Notes: generated from the letters alone by a model not told the origin. Counted from the first letter of the stretch, positions 9,462 through 18,779 are shown. The stretch: DNA of 64,000 nt from Alistipes putredinis DSM 17216 (GCF_000154465.1 NZ_DS499581.1:163615-227614); one strand, 5' to 3'. Program-made: numbers and translations.

Positions 9462-10179
9462 TATACTCTAAAATTCGGTTCAGCCCCAGAAAGACCAAAT
9501 CACAATGTGCAAATATCGTATTTTTAATTCGTTTAACAAAGAATTTTGCATCCCCGCCGGTAAAAATTATCGACAACGCATCGATTTCCGGAAACAGCCG
9601 GGCGATATACCCCTCGATTTCGAAGGCAATGCCGTTCATCACGCCCTGCCGGATCGCCTCGACGGTCGAACGCCCCAAAAGCGTCTGGTCCTCACAGGAT
9701 TCACACAGGGGAAGCGCCGCCGTATAATCGTGCAAGGCCCGGAAGCGCATCTGTACGCCGGGAGAAATATTACCGCCCCGGAAAACCCCGTCGGCAGAAA
9801 CCTGATCGATGGTAATGGCCGTCCCGAAATCCACGATCAACAGATTGCGGCCCGGGTAGAGCGACGCAGCGCCGACGGCAGCCGCAAGACGGTCCTCACC
9901 CAGAGTTTCGGGCGTAGTGTAACCGTTACGAATGGGAAGAGGAAGTTGCGGTGAGAGCCGCAGACAGCGCCCGATGCGGCGACGCACCAGCGCGACGGTG
10001 TCATCGACCGGACCGCGCGTAGTCGCAACAATAGCCTGCGTAATACCGGGATGAGCAGCAAGAATCCGATCTATCACCGCTTCGTCGAACTCTTCCGAAC
10101 ATCCGTCGGAAACGACGGTACCGCCGTCAAATACAGCGTACTTGACCCGCGTGTTACCCATGTCGATCGTCAGGTTCAT
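9436..10179 (-). CDS. coaX: Type III pantothenate kinase
   Basis: Phosphorylates pantothenate, the first step of coenzyme A synthesis. ASKHA-fold motifs are visible: the N-terminal phosphate loop (IDMGNTRVKYAVFDGG), the middle DFGTAITID, GGNISPGVQMRFRAL, and TGGDA near the end. The frame is open to 10215, but the ATG at 10179 (MNLTIDMGNT) is chosen because CoaX proteins begin immediately before this motif, giving 247 residues, the normal size. First gene of a minus-strand run continuing through the barrel, TPR and lptC genes. Confidence 0.94.
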   Translation of the reverse strand: MNLTIDMGNTRVKYAVFDGGTVVSDGCSEEFDEAVIDRILAAHPGITQAIVATTRGPVDDTVALVRRRIGRCLRLSPQLPLPIRNGYTTPETLGEDRLAAAVGAASLYPGRNLLIVDFGTAITIDQVSADGVFRGGNISPGVQMRFRALHDYTAALPLCESCEDQTLLGRSTVEAIRQGVMNGIAFEIEGYIARLFPEIDALSIIFTGGDAKFFVKRIKNTIFAHCDLVFLGLNRILEYNASEESRR

Positions 10180-10459
10180 CGTTGAATTTTTTGCTTCGTT
10201 CTTTCCGTCCGGCACGGCCGCTCTCCAAGTTCACTGCGGCACGAATCGTTCACAACCGTCCGGATTCAGTTTTTATAGCAGTTATATACTTTTCGGTTAC
10301 CACGACCGTTCTCTTACCGATTTCGGCGGCACCCCACAACCCTGCGGAGCGTTATGCCGTCCTCCGACCCTCTCCCGAGGGAGGAACTTCGGGAAAAAGA
10401 CGAGGCATATCGGTCGCGTTCGGGCAAGTCCATACATCAAAAATACTCCCCAGCTCTTT
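10180..10459. other. Intergenic region upstream of coaX and downstream of mfd
   Basis: 280 bases with no convincing gene. A minus-strand TATTTTTG just after the mfd stop could be a -7 box, but it lies some 260 bases from coaX. No clear hairpin terminator for mfd was seen. Confidence 0.5.
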
Positions 10460-13400
10460 CTACAAAGATTTAAGCACCTCGTATCCCGCTGCGACATCCT
10501 TAATCCCCCTAACGGTCATCGCCAGGCGATTATTGTGTTGCTTGAGAACAAATCGGTCGGGGCGCTGCGTCACTTTGCGCAAAAGCTCCATGAACGTATC
10601 GCTCTTGTAGTAAGGAGAATCGTCGTCGCCTACGAAATGGACGATCATCAAGCCGTTTTTGACCTTCACGCGCTCCATACCCAGCCGCACGGCCTCCCAC
10701 CGCAGGCGGACCACATTGAGCAGCTCGGCAGCGGGCCGGGGCAACGGACCGAAGCGGTCGATCATCTTGGCCTCGAAACTCTTGAGCATCTCCTCGTTGC
10801 GGGCCGTATCCAGCTCCCGGTACAAGCGCAGTTTCTCGGCGGGCTGCTGCACGTAGGAGTCGGGCAGCTCGGCCTCGACGTCGATCTCGATCACGCTATC
10901 CGAAATATAGCTCATCTTATCGACCACGCCCTGCTCGGCATCGCTCATGCCGGGCATCTCGAGTCCCTCCGAGCGGAGTTCGGCGATCGCCTCCTGCATG
11001 ATCTTCTGGTAGGTTTCGAAACCGATGTCGGCGATAAAGCCGCTCTGCTCGGCGCCCAACAGATTGCCGGCGCCCCGAATGTCGAGATCCTGCATGGCGA
11101 TATTGAATCCCGAACCCAGATCTGAGAACTCCTCGATGGCCCGCAGGCGCCGCCGGGCATCCGGAGTCAGCAGCTCGTCGCCGGGCGAAAGCAGGTAGCA
11201 ATACCCCCGCTGGCTGCCGCGTCCCACACGTCCGCGCAACTGATGAAGATCGCTCAAGCCGAAATTCTGGGCATTATTGACGATGATCGTATTGGCGTTG
11301 GGAATGTCGATGCCGTTTTCGACGATCGTGGTCGAAATCAACACGTCGAACTCCCCGTAGATAAAATCCATAATCAGCTTTTCGAGCTGTTCGGCCGGCA
11401 TCTTGCCGTGGCCGATTCCCACCCGCGCCCGGGGGCAGAGCCGAGTAACCATACCCTGAAGCGTCATCAGATCCTCCACCCGGTTGTGGACGAAATAGAC
11501 CTGTCCACCCCGATCCAGCTCGGCATTGACAGCGTCGCGGATAATCTCCTCCGAAAAGAGATGCGACTCGGTAATGATCGGCTGTCGGTTGGGCGGCGGC
11601 GTCGAGATGACGGAGAGGTCGCGCGACCCCATGAGCGAGAATTGCAGCGTGCGGGGAATCGGCGTCGCGGTGAGGGTCAGCGTATCGACATTGACGCTCA
11701 TCTGCGTCAGCTTCTCCTTGGCCGCCACGCCGAACTTCTGCTCCTCGTCGATAATAAGCAATCCCAGGTCGTGGAATTTCACCTGCTTGCCCAGGATCTT
11801 GTGCGTACCGATCAGGATGTCGATGCGACCCTCGGCCAGCTCAGATAGGATGCGGGACGTCTCTTTCGAAGACTTGGTCCGGTTGAGATATTCGACCTTC
11901 ACGGGAAAATCCCGGAGCCGATGTACGAAGGAGCGGTAATGTTGCAGGGCCAGAATCGTCGTAGGCACCAGCACGGCCACCTGCTTGCCGTCGGTCGCGG
12001 CCTTGAACGCCGCTCGGATCGCCACTTCGGTCTTGCCGAAGCCCACATCGCCGCAAATCAAACGATCCATCGGCTGATTGGACTCCATGTCCCGCTTGAC
12101 GGCCTGCGTCGCGGTCTGCTGATCGGGCGTATCCTCCCACATGAACGAAGCTTCCAGCTCCTGCTGCAAATAGGTATCCGGCGAAAAGGCAAATCCCTTG
12201 CTGGCTTTGCGCTTGGCATAGAGGGCGATCAGTTCGCGCGAGATGTCCTTGACGGCCTTCTTGGTCGCGGTCTTGAGCTTCTGCCAGGCTCCGCTGCCCA
12301 ATTTGTAGATTTTGGGCGCTTCGCCTTCGCCGCTCTTGTATCGCGAAATACGGTGCAAGGCGTGCACATGCACGAACAGCACGTCGTTATCCTTATAAAT
12401 CAATTTAATAGCCTCGTGCACCTTGCCGTTCTCGTTGATCTTGACCAGACCGCCGAAACGCCCCACGCCGTGATCGATATGCACCACATAATCGCCCATG
12501 CGGAGCTGATTCAACTCTGCGACGGTCATCTGCTCGTCGCGCTTGATCTCGCCGTTGATCCGATAGCGCTGGTAGCGGTCGAAAATCTGATGGTCGGTAT
12601 AGAAACAAAGTTTCAGGTCGTGATCGACGAAACCCTCGTGCAGCGTGATCGGCAGGGGGTTGATCTGCGCCTCCTTACGCCCCGACTGGTAGAAAATGTT
12701 CTCCAGCCGTTCGAGCTGCGCCCGGTTTTCCGACAGGATATAGGTTTTATAACCGCGCTGTCCATTGGAAATGATGTCGTCGGCCAGCAATTCGAAATTC
12801 TTGTTGAACTTGGGCTGGGGAGCCATGCGGAACGCGACCGTCGCATCGGCCGGCCGCTCCTTCAGGCTATCACGCAATTCGAACAAACGCATCCCGGCCA
12901 TGTCCTGCAACAACACCTTCCGGCTCACCAGATGGGTGTCAATCTCCGCAGGTTCCTCCATCTCCCCCAGAACCTTGCGACGCAGATCGTTCACGCGCCG
13001 CAGTACGTAGTCGGGATCGAAAAACCAGTAAGTCGCCTCTCCTGCAAATGCGAGCAGCGAAATCCGATCCCCGGCAAAACCGTTCAGGTTCGGAACGATC
13101 TCCACCTCGTTCAGCCGGTCGGCGGAAAGCTGACTGGAAATCTCGAATCGGCGGATCGAATCCACCTCTTCCCCGAAAAAGTCCAACCGGTAAGGTTTGC
13201 TCTCGGAAAAGGAAAACACGTCGAAGATACCGCCACGCAGCGAATACTGTCCGGGTTCGTAAACGAAATCCACCTTCGTGAACCCCGAATCGGCCAGCAA
13301 CTCCTCCAGCTCTCCGATCGCCAGCCGGTCGCCGACCTTCACCCGCACGGTTTCGCGCCGCATCGAGTCGGGGTCGGTCACCCGTTCGGCCAGAGCTTCC

Positions 13401-13792
13401 GGATAGGTACAGATAATCCGGTATTCGCCCGCAGCCATTTCCCGACGCAGAGCACTCAACGCCGCCGTCCGCTGCACGACACCCTGCGCATCCTCCGTAC
13501 CGTAAACGATCGAACGCTTGTAGGAGCCCGGAAAAAAGTAAACCTGTTTTTCGTCGAGCAGGGCATAAAAATCGTTGAGCAGGTAGGCCGCCGCATCGCG
13601 GTCTTCCGCCACGAAGACGTGCGTACCGCCCGTTCGGGCGATCAGGGCAGCGGCATAAACCGAGAGAGCCCCGCCGACCATATCGCGCAGAAGAACGGTC
13701 CGCCCCGCCGAATCGTACGCACGACGCATCGCGCCGAGAGGCTCCGCTCCGGCGATCAACTGCAAGATATTCGGTTTATTTCCGGGACCCAT
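10460..13792 (-). CDS. mfd: Transcription-repair coupling factor
   Basis: ATP-driven translocase that removes stalled RNA polymerase from lesions and recruits UvrA. 1110 residues, normal length. Order: UvrB-like N-terminal region, CarD-like RNA polymerase-interaction domain (about residue 430, MGDYVVHIDHGVGRFGG), RecG-like helicase core with Walker A (GDVGFGKTEVAIRAAF, about 580) and DEEQ box (about 684), helicase C with the RGRVGRGSQRGYCYL motif, and the TRCF C-terminal domain. Stands alone on the minus strand about 240 bases after rng. Confidence 0.97.
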   Translation of the reverse strand: MGPGNKPNILQLIAGAEPLGAMRRAYDSAGRTVLLRDMVGGALSVYAAALIARTGGTHVFVAEDRDAAAYLLNDFYALLDEKQVYFFPGSYKRSIVYGTEDAQGVVQRTAALSALRREMAAGEYRIICTYPEALAERVTDPDSMRRETVRVKVGDRLAIGELEELLADSGFTKVDFVYEPGQYSLRGGIFDVFSFSESKPYRLDFFGEEVDSIRRFEISSQLSADRLNEVEIVPNLNGFAGDRISLLAFAGEATYWFFDPDYVLRRVNDLRRKVLGEMEEPAEIDTHLVSRKVLLQDMAGMRLFELRDSLKERPADATVAFRMAPQPKFNKNFELLADDIISNGQRGYKTYILSENRAQLERLENIFYQSGRKEAQINPLPITLHEGFVDHDLKLCFYTDHQIFDRYQRYRINGEIKRDEQMTVAELNQLRMGDYVVHIDHGVGRFGGLVKINENGKVHEAIKLIYKDNDVLFVHVHALHRISRYKSGEGEAPKIYKLGSGAWQKLKTATKKAVKDISRELIALYAKRKASKGFAFSPDTYLQQELEASFMWEDTPDQQTATQAVKRDMESNQPMDRLICGDVGFGKTEVAIRAAFKAATDGKQVAVLVPTTILALQHYRSFVHRLRDFPVKVEYLNRTKSSKETSRILSELAEGRIDILIGTHKILGKQVKFHDLGLLIIDEEQKFGVAAKEKLTQMSVNVDTLTLTATPIPRTLQFSLMGSRDLSVISTPPPNRQPIITESHLFSEEIIRDAVNAELDRGGQVYFVHNRVEDLMTLQGMVTRLCPRARVGIGHGKMPAEQLEKLIMDFIYGEFDVLISTTIVENGIDIPNANTIIVNNAQNFGLSDLHQLRGRVGRGSQRGYCYLLSPGDELLTPDARRRLRAIEEFSDLGSGFNIAMQDLDIRGAGNLLGAEQSGFIADIGFETYQKIMQEAIAELRSEGLEMPGMSDAEQGVVDKMSYISDSVIEIDVEAELPDSYVQQPAEKLRLYRELDTARNEEMLKSFEAKMIDRFGPLPRPAAELLNVVRLRWEAVRLGMERVKVKNGLMIVHFVGDDDSPYYKSDTFMELLRKVTQRPDRFVLKQHNNRLAMTVRGIKDVAAGYEVLKSL

Positions 13793-14032
13793 ATTCCGCC
13801 CAGCTAAAAGATGCCCTGCAGGAATCGATTCCGCAAGGCGCTCAAACGATTATTCAACTCCGTGTATTCGTATCGGCTGCAGATCGTACCTGCGACCGAA
13901 CATGTATGTCTTTCCACCTTCCGCCTTTGTCCGGCTCCGGACTTCGTCCGCCTTCCGGCCAGTAAAAGGGGCCGAATCCCATCCGGCACATCGACCGAGT
14001 CCATGCCTCCGCCCCTGCGGCATCCGGTATCT

Positions 14033-15583
14033 CTAATCCTTATACAGGTCTTTGCCCTCCTTGTCGTAGTAGTGGACATCGACGATACCGACGCTCTGGT
14101 CCGCCACGATCTTCAACTGGATCTTATACTTCCACATCCAGCGGCGGCGCAACGACCACAGGCCGTGATTCAAGTAGGTCGAAACGTAAGGGCTGACGCG
14201 CAACTTGATATATTTGTGCCCCGCATCCTGGGCCAGATAGGAGATCTTGTTCTCGATCTTCTTGTCGAGCAGAACGGTCGGCTCGATACGCCCCGTGCCG
14301 TTGCACGTGGGACAGACGTCCGTAACATCCTGCACGGCGACCGGACGCACCCGCTGGCGGGTGATCTGCATCAGCCCGAACTTGGTCAGCGGCAGCACCG
14401 TATGCTTGGCCTTGTCGGTGGCCATCAGCTTGTTCATCTCCTCATAGAGCAACTGACGGTTCGCAGCCTTGTGCATATCGATAAAGTCGATGATGACGAT
14501 ACCGCCCAAATCGCGCAGACGCAATTGCCGGGCGATTTCGCGTGCAGCGGCCAGATTGACATCGAAAGCCGTCTGCTCCTGATCGTCCTCCGCCTTGGTG
14601 CGATTGCCCGAATTGACGTCGATGACGTTCATCGCCTCCGTGTGCTCGATAATCAGGTAAGCGCCCCGGCGCAACGACACGTACTTGGCGAAGAGCGACT
14701 TGATCTGCTTCGAAATGTCGAAATTGTCGAAGATGGGGACGTTGCCCTTATAAAGTTTTACGAGTTTCTCGCTTTGCGGTTCGATCTGACGGATGTAGTT
14801 CTGAATCTCATGGTACATCGCTTCGTCGTCCACGACGATCTGCGAAAAGGCGCCTCCCAACGAATCCCGGATAATGGTGTTGGCCCGGTTCATCTCACTC
14901 ATCAACTGGGCCGGAGCAGGGTTCTTGCGAATATTTTGCAGGGTCTTCTGCCATTTGTCCAACAGGGAGCGGATATCCTGTTCGATATCGCTGTCCTTGG
15001 CCTCGACAGCCGCCGTGCGGATGATAACGCCGAAATTCTTCGGCAAAACGGCGGCTGCAATGCCCTTGAGCCGCTTCTTCTCCTCCGCCGAGCGGATCTT
15101 CTGCGACAGGAACACCTTCGACGAAAAAGGCACCAGCACCACGTTACGTCCAGCCAGCGAAATATCGGCCGTCAGACGCGGTCCCTTGGTGGAAATCGCC
15201 TCTTTGGCCACCTGCACCATAACGGTCTGCCCCACCTGCAGGTAGGAGCCGATCTTGCCCGACTTTTCGATCGGCGGCTCCAGCTTCATCGCATCCAGGC
15301 GGATTCCCCGCTTGCCGGGCTGGTAACTCGCCACCAGCTTCTGCAACGAAGAGAACTGGGAGCCCAGGTCGAGATAGTGGATAAAGGCATCCTTCTCATG
15401 GCCGATATTGACGAACGCGGCGTTCAGCCCCGGCATGATCTTGCGCACCTTGCCCAGATAAATATCCCCTACGGCGAATCCCGTCTGGCACTGCTCCTTG
15501 TTGAGCTCGACCAGCACCTTGTCCTCGCACAGGGCGATCGAAATCTCGGTCGGGTTTACATTGACTATTAATTCTCGGTTCAT
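14033..15583 (-). CDS. rng: Ribonuclease G/E family endoribonuclease
   Basis: Single-strand-specific RNA endonuclease for rRNA maturation and mRNA decay. 516 residues. An S1-type RNA-binding domain (about 35-125) is followed by the catalytic RNase E/G core with both metal-binding aspartate motifs (IDVNSGN near 321 and GGIVIIDFIDM near 364) and the Zn-link CPTCNGTG near 424. There is no long disordered RNase E-type tail, so the G form fits. It lies downstream of HU and a mini-protein in the same direction but is separated from them by a terminator. Confidence 0.95.
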   Translation of the reverse strand: MNRELIVNVNPTEISIALCEDKVLVELNKEQCQTGFAVGDIYLGKVRKIMPGLNAAFVNIGHEKDAFIHYLDLGSQFSSLQKLVASYQPGKRGIRLDAMKLEPPIEKSGKIGSYLQVGQTVMVQVAKEAISTKGPRLTADISLAGRNVVLVPFSSKVFLSQKIRSAEEKKRLKGIAAAVLPKNFGVIIRTAAVEAKDSDIEQDIRSLLDKWQKTLQNIRKNPAPAQLMSEMNRANTIIRDSLGGAFSQIVVDDEAMYHEIQNYIRQIEPQSEKLVKLYKGNVPIFDNFDISKQIKSLFAKYVSLRRGAYLIIEHTEAMNVIDVNSGNRTKAEDDQEQTAFDVNLAAAREIARQLRLRDLGGIVIIDFIDMHKAANRQLLYEEMNKLMATDKAKHTVLPLTKFGLMQITRQRVRPVAVQDVTDVCPTCNGTGRIEPTVLLDKKIENKISYLAQDAGHKYIKLRVSPYVSTYLNHGLWSLRRRWMWKYKIQLKIVADQSVGIVDVHYYDKEGKDLYKD

Positions 15584-15858
15584 ATATATTTTCGTCCCGC
15601 AGACCGCGGCGACGATTCTGACATTATGGGGTTTGCGGCTGTTCGGCGTTCGGGAAGCACAGCCCGGCTTCCATTGTTTTCAACTCGCCTGGTCCGTAGA
15701 GGACGATATTGCGGCACATTCCCTTCGCAAAAAGCCTCTTTTGGCTTTTCGGGAGCGGATTCGATATACGGTGATACGTTCACAAACACATCGTCCTCTC
15801 CTTCCCGACGATCCGACACATCCCGCCCTGCGAACGGAGCGGGAATCGGAAAACAGGT
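15584..15858. other. Leader region upstream of rng
   Basis: About 275 bases between the mini-protein terminator and rng. It holds one small hairpin (AAAAGCC / GGCTTTT, 15729-15749) that could be an attenuator or terminator on the minus strand. No gene was recognised. A long 5' leader would fit the autoregulated leaders known for RNase E-type genes, but that is inference. Confidence 0.4.
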
Positions 15859-15891
15859 AAAGCTAAAAGGGCCTCGCACCCTTTTAGCTTT
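15859..15891 (-). terminator. Terminator after the HU / mini-protein pair
   Basis: Perfect 13-bp stem AAAGCTAAAAGGG / CCCTTTTAGCTTT with a 7-base loop, about 30 bases after the mini-protein stop. The stem itself ends in a T-rich stretch. Confidence 0.8.
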
Positions 15892-15922
15892 ATCTACCTT
15901 AATTAGCACTAAGGCGTACTAC

Positions 15923-16012
15923 CTACTTTTTCTTGTGACGATTCTTGCGAAGACGTTTTTTACGCTTGTGGGTCGCCATCTTGTGACGCTTATGTTTCTT
16001 TCCGTTCGGCAT
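15923..16012 (-). CDS. 29-residue basic AURKAIP1/COX24-type mini-protein (probably ribosome-associated)
   Basis: A complete ATG-to-TAG frame of 29 codons: MPNGKKHKRHKMATHKRKKR followed by LRKNRHKKK. Over half the residues are Lys, Arg or His. It resembles the AURKAIP1/COX24 C-terminal family, whose members are mitoribosomal mS38 and the tiny mycobacterial bS22, and Bacteroidetes carry near-identical peptides. It starts 28 bases after the HU stop and is followed by a strong terminator, so HU and this peptide form one transcript. A ribosomal role is inferred from family and composition. Confidence 0.85.
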   Translation of the reverse strand: MPNGKKHKRHKMATHKRKKRLRKNRHKKK

Positions 16013-16040
16013 AACTGTAATTGTTTAAAGTTTCTATTAT

Positions 16041-16313
16041 TTATTTAACTTTTGCCGCAAAACTCTTTGCAGGCTTGAAGGCCGGAATGTTGTGGGCCGG
16101 GATCGTAATGGTCGTATTCTTGGAAATGTTACGAGCCACCTTCTTCGCGCGTTTTTTCACGATGAAGCTGCCGAAACCACGGAGATATACATTGTTGTTC
16201 TGCGCCAGGGAACCCTTGATGCTCTCCATAAAAGCCTCGACGATAGCCTGGACCTGTACTTTTTCAGCACCGGTACTTTTAGCGATTTCGCTAACGATAT
16301 CTGCCTTTGTCAT
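16041..16313 (-). CDS. HU-family nucleoid DNA-binding protein
   Basis: 90 residues, full length for HU. N-terminal helices (MTKADIVSEIAKSTGAEKVQ), the GFGSF turn, and the C-terminal AFKPAKSFAAKVK are all present. The beta-arm tip reads RNISKNT, so the usual intercalating proline of the RNP motif is replaced by Ile. It is the first gene of a two-gene transcript with the mini-protein and has a -7 box (minus strand TATATTTG, 16353-16360). Confidence 0.95.
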   Translation of the reverse strand: MTKADIVSEIAKSTGAEKVQVQAIVEAFMESIKGSLAQNNNVYLRGFGSFIVKKRAKKVARNISKNTTITIPAHNIPAFKPAKSFAAKVK

Positions 16314-16352
16314 ACTCTTTATATTTATAAGTTAAACTCTATTTCGGGACTG

Positions 16353-16360
16353 CAAATATA
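16353..16360 (-). promoter_or_regulatory. -7 promoter box for HU
   Basis: The minus strand reads TATATTTG (TAnnTTTG), 40 bases before the HU start codon, in an AT-rich stretch. Confidence 0.65.
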
Positions 16361-16700
16361 AGTTTTATTTGATTATATCACAACAAAGTAGAACATTTTT
16401 TTGCAATTCACCTCGCCCGCGTCGCGCCGCAGTTCGAAACCCCTTACTCAAATACCGGGCCATAAAACCGCGCTTCGATACCCGGCGGGCCGACCGGAGC
16501 CGGACCGTATCGAAGAATATCCGGAAAAAGGCAACGCATTATCAAACAACCCGATAGCCGGAACCGGACACCGCCGCCCGAAAGTTTCGTCCGTCGGGCA
16601 CAATAAATTGCCCGAAATTCGCATTGTATAATTGGTAAAATCACTATTTTTGTAGAAGATAGGATCCGGTTCGGCAATCCCGGCGGGCAAGCCCGCAACC
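16361..16700. other. Intergenic region between HU and the porX promoter element
   Basis: About 340 bases with no supported gene. It contains a 7-bp hairpin (TCGGGCA / TGCCCGA, 16594-16615) and a plus-strand promoter candidate TATTTTTG at 16645-16652 with a TTG 18 bases upstream, which would read towards porX. Confidence 0.45.
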
Positions 16701-16788
16701 TTTCACTATCTTTGACATAGTCTTAGATAGAATGCGCCTCGGGAAACCGGGACAGGTTCCCGTTTTCTCCCGGCTTTCACTATCTTTG
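16701..16788 (+). repeat. Promoter-hairpin-promoter element, copy 1 (upstream of porX)
   Basis: 88 bases bounded at both ends by the same 14-mer TTTCACTATCTTTG (16701-16714 and 16775-16788), each containing a perfect -7 box TATCTTTG. Between them is a hairpin CGGGA-loop-TCCCG followed by TTTTCTCCC. Copy 2 at 19146-19234 matches over the full length apart from a few substitutions and one indel. The downstream -7 box ends 20 bases before the porX ATG and is probably its promoter. Confidence 0.85.
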
Positions 16789-16808
16789 TTTCAACTAAAA
16801 CCGCGAAT

Positions 16809-18359
16809 ATGGTCAAAATACTTTGGGTGGACGACGAAATCGAACTATTGAAACCCCATGTGCTTTTCCTCCGGGGAAAAGGTTACGAAGTCGATACCTG
16901 CAACAACGGATACGACGCGATCGACATGGCGACGGAGGGCAACTACGACCTCATCATCCTGGACGAGATGATGCCGGGTATGACAGGACTCGAAACCCTT
17001 CCGAAAATCAAGGAAATACGCCCCACTACTCCGGTCATCATGGTCACCAAGAGCGAGGAGGAGAACATCATGGACAAGGCCGTCGGGTCGAAGATCGCCG
17101 ACTACCTCATCAAACCCGTGAATCCCAACCAGGTGCTGCTCTCGATCAAGAAGAACGTCCACTCCCAGCAGCTGGTCACCGAACAGACCACGGCCGATTA
17201 CCGGGCGGAGTTCGGACGCCTCTCCTCGGCACTCCAGATGGCCGACAGTTTCGCCGACTGGTGCAACGTCTATCGCCGGATCACGAACTGGGAGATCGAG
17301 CTCTCCGATTCGACCGACCAAAGCATCAAGGAGGTCATCGAATACCAGAAGCACGAAGCCAACCAGGAGTTCTGCAAGTTCGTCCGCAGGAACTACTACG
17401 ACTGGATCAACAAGCGTGACGAAACCACCCCGGTCATGTCGCATACGCTCATGCGGTCGAAGATCTTCCCGGTGGCAGACGAGAATCCCAAGACCACGCT
17501 GCTGCTGATCGACAACTTCCGCTACGACCAGTGGCGCTCGATCAGCCCCCTGCTGCGCGGCTACTACGACATCGCGGCCGACGATTTCTACTGCGCGATC
17601 CTGCCCACGGCGACCCAGTACGCCCGCAATGCCATTTTCGCCGGCCTGATGCCGCTGGCCATCGACAAGCTGATGCCCAACAAGTGGCTCAACGACAACG
17701 AGGAGGGAGGCAAAAACCAATACGAAGAACAGTTTCTGCAACGGCTGATGACCTCCAGCGGCAAGAACTACAAATACACCTTCGACAAACTGGTGCGCCC
17801 CGAGGCGGGCCGCAAGCTGATCGACAACATCCAGCGGATTTACGACGCCGACTTCTCGGTGATCGTCTATAACTTCCTGGACATCCTCTCGCATGCCCGC
17901 ACCGAAACGGACATCATCCGCGAACTCACCGAGGACGAAGCCTCGTTCCGCTCGCTCACCCGTTCGTGGTTCGAACACTCCGACCTGCTGACACTGCTGC
18001 GCCTGCTCTCGGAACGCGGACACACGGTAATCATCACCTCGGACCACGGCACGATCCGCATCGACAATCCGGTGAAGGTGACCGGCGACCGCGAAACCTC
18101 GGCCAACCTGCGCTACAAAACCGGCCGCAACCTGGCCTACAACTCCCGCGAGGTATATGAAATCACCCGCCCGGAAGACATCCAGTTGCCGTCGATCAAC
18201 TTGTCGTCGAGTTACATCTTCGCCTACAACACCGATTTCCTGGTCTACAACAACGACGCCAACCGTTACATACGGTACTACCGCAATACTTACCAGCACG
18301 GGGGAATCTCGATGGAAGAGATGCTCGTTCCCTACATCGTACTAAAACCCAAACAATAA
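16809..18359 (+). CDS. porX: PorX-type response regulator with PglZ/alkaline-phosphatase-like domain
   Basis: Cytoplasmic response regulator that in Porphyromonas works with PorY and sigma factor SigP to control type IX secretion genes. 516 residues. Receiver domain (1-120) with acidic pocket D8/D9, phospho-acceptor D52 (LDEMMPG) and the YLIKP lysine, then a helical linker, then a PglZ-type phosphatase domain from about 220 with metal-site motifs LLLIDNFRYDQW, PTATQYARNAIF and ITSDHGTIR. A recent structural and biochemical literature assigns this domain nucleotide phosphodiesterase activity. Transcribed from a duplicated promoter element; tsaE starts 3 bases after its stop. Confidence 0.94.
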   Translation: MVKILWVDDEIELLKPHVLFLRGKGYEVDTCNNGYDAIDMATEGNYDLIILDEMMPGMTGLETLPKIKEIRPTTPVIMVTKSEEENIMDKAVGSKIADYLIKPVNPNQVLLSIKKNVHSQQLVTEQTTADYRAEFGRLSSALQMADSFADWCNVYRRITNWEIELSDSTDQSIKEVIEYQKHEANQEFCKFVRRNYYDWINKRDETTPVMSHTLMRSKIFPVADENPKTTLLLIDNFRYDQWRSISPLLRGYYDIAADDFYCAILPTATQYARNAIFAGLMPLAIDKLMPNKWLNDNEEGGKNQYEEQFLQRLMTSSGKNYKYTFDKLVRPEAGRKLIDNIQRIYDADFSVIVYNFLDILSHARTETDIIRELTEDEASFRSLTRSWFEHSDLLTLLRLLSERGHTVIITSDHGTIRIDNPVKVTGDRETSANLRYKTGRNLAYNSREVYEITRPEDIQLPSINLSSSYIFAYNTDFLVYNNDANRYIRYYRNTYQHGGISMEEMLVPYIVLKPKQ

Positions 18360-18362
18360 ATC

Positions 18363-18779
18363 ATGCAGACCATCCACATCGACTCTCTGGACGAATTGCC
18401 GCACGCAGCGGCCGCCGTCATAAACGCGCTCGAAGGACGCTCGGTCGTCGTTTTCCGCGGCGAAATGGGGGCGGGCAAAACCACCCTGATCCGGGAAATC
18501 GTCGCCCGGCTCGGAGCCGACGACACAGTGACAAGTCCCACTTTCGCCATCGTCAATCAATATACGACCCGCGAAGGGAAGAATATCTATCACTTCGATT
18601 TCTACCGGATCAACCGGCTCGAAGAGGCTTACGACTTCGGCTACGAAGAATATTTCTACTCCGGGAATCTCTGTCTGGTCGAATGGCCCGAGAAGATCGA
18701 AGAGCTGCTGCCCGAAGAGGTGATGACCGTGCGGATCGCCGTCGGCGACGACGAAGAGCGCACGATCGAAATCGACTGA
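18363..18779 (+). CDS. tsaE: tRNA t6A biosynthesis ATPase TsaE
   Basis: P-loop ATPase needed with TsaB and TsaD for threonylcarbamoyl-adenosine at position 37 of ANN-decoding tRNAs. 138 residues. Walker A GEMGAGKTTLIREIV near residue 33, then VTSPTFAIVNQY and HFDFYRINRLEEAYDFGYEE, which are family hallmarks. Begins 3 bases after porX and is almost certainly co-transcribed with it. Confidence 0.95.
   Translation: MQTIHIDSLDELPHAAAAVINALEGRSVVVFRGEMGAGKTTLIREIVARLGADDTVTSPTFAIVNQYTTREGKNIYHFDFYRINRLEEAYDFGYEEYFYSGNLCLVEWPEKIEELLPEEVMTVRIAVGDDEERTIEID

Noticed and set aside
11921..13807. 628-codon open frame on the plus strand
   Set aside because: It is antisense to mfd; the composition is that of a shadow frame.
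13804..14079. 91-codon open frame on the minus strand between rng and mfd
   Set aside because: The last 22 residues (around RYEYTELNNRLSALRNRF) look protein-like, but the rest is Arg/Gly-rich, it overlaps the end of rng, and no family was recognised. It could be a remnant of a lost gene.
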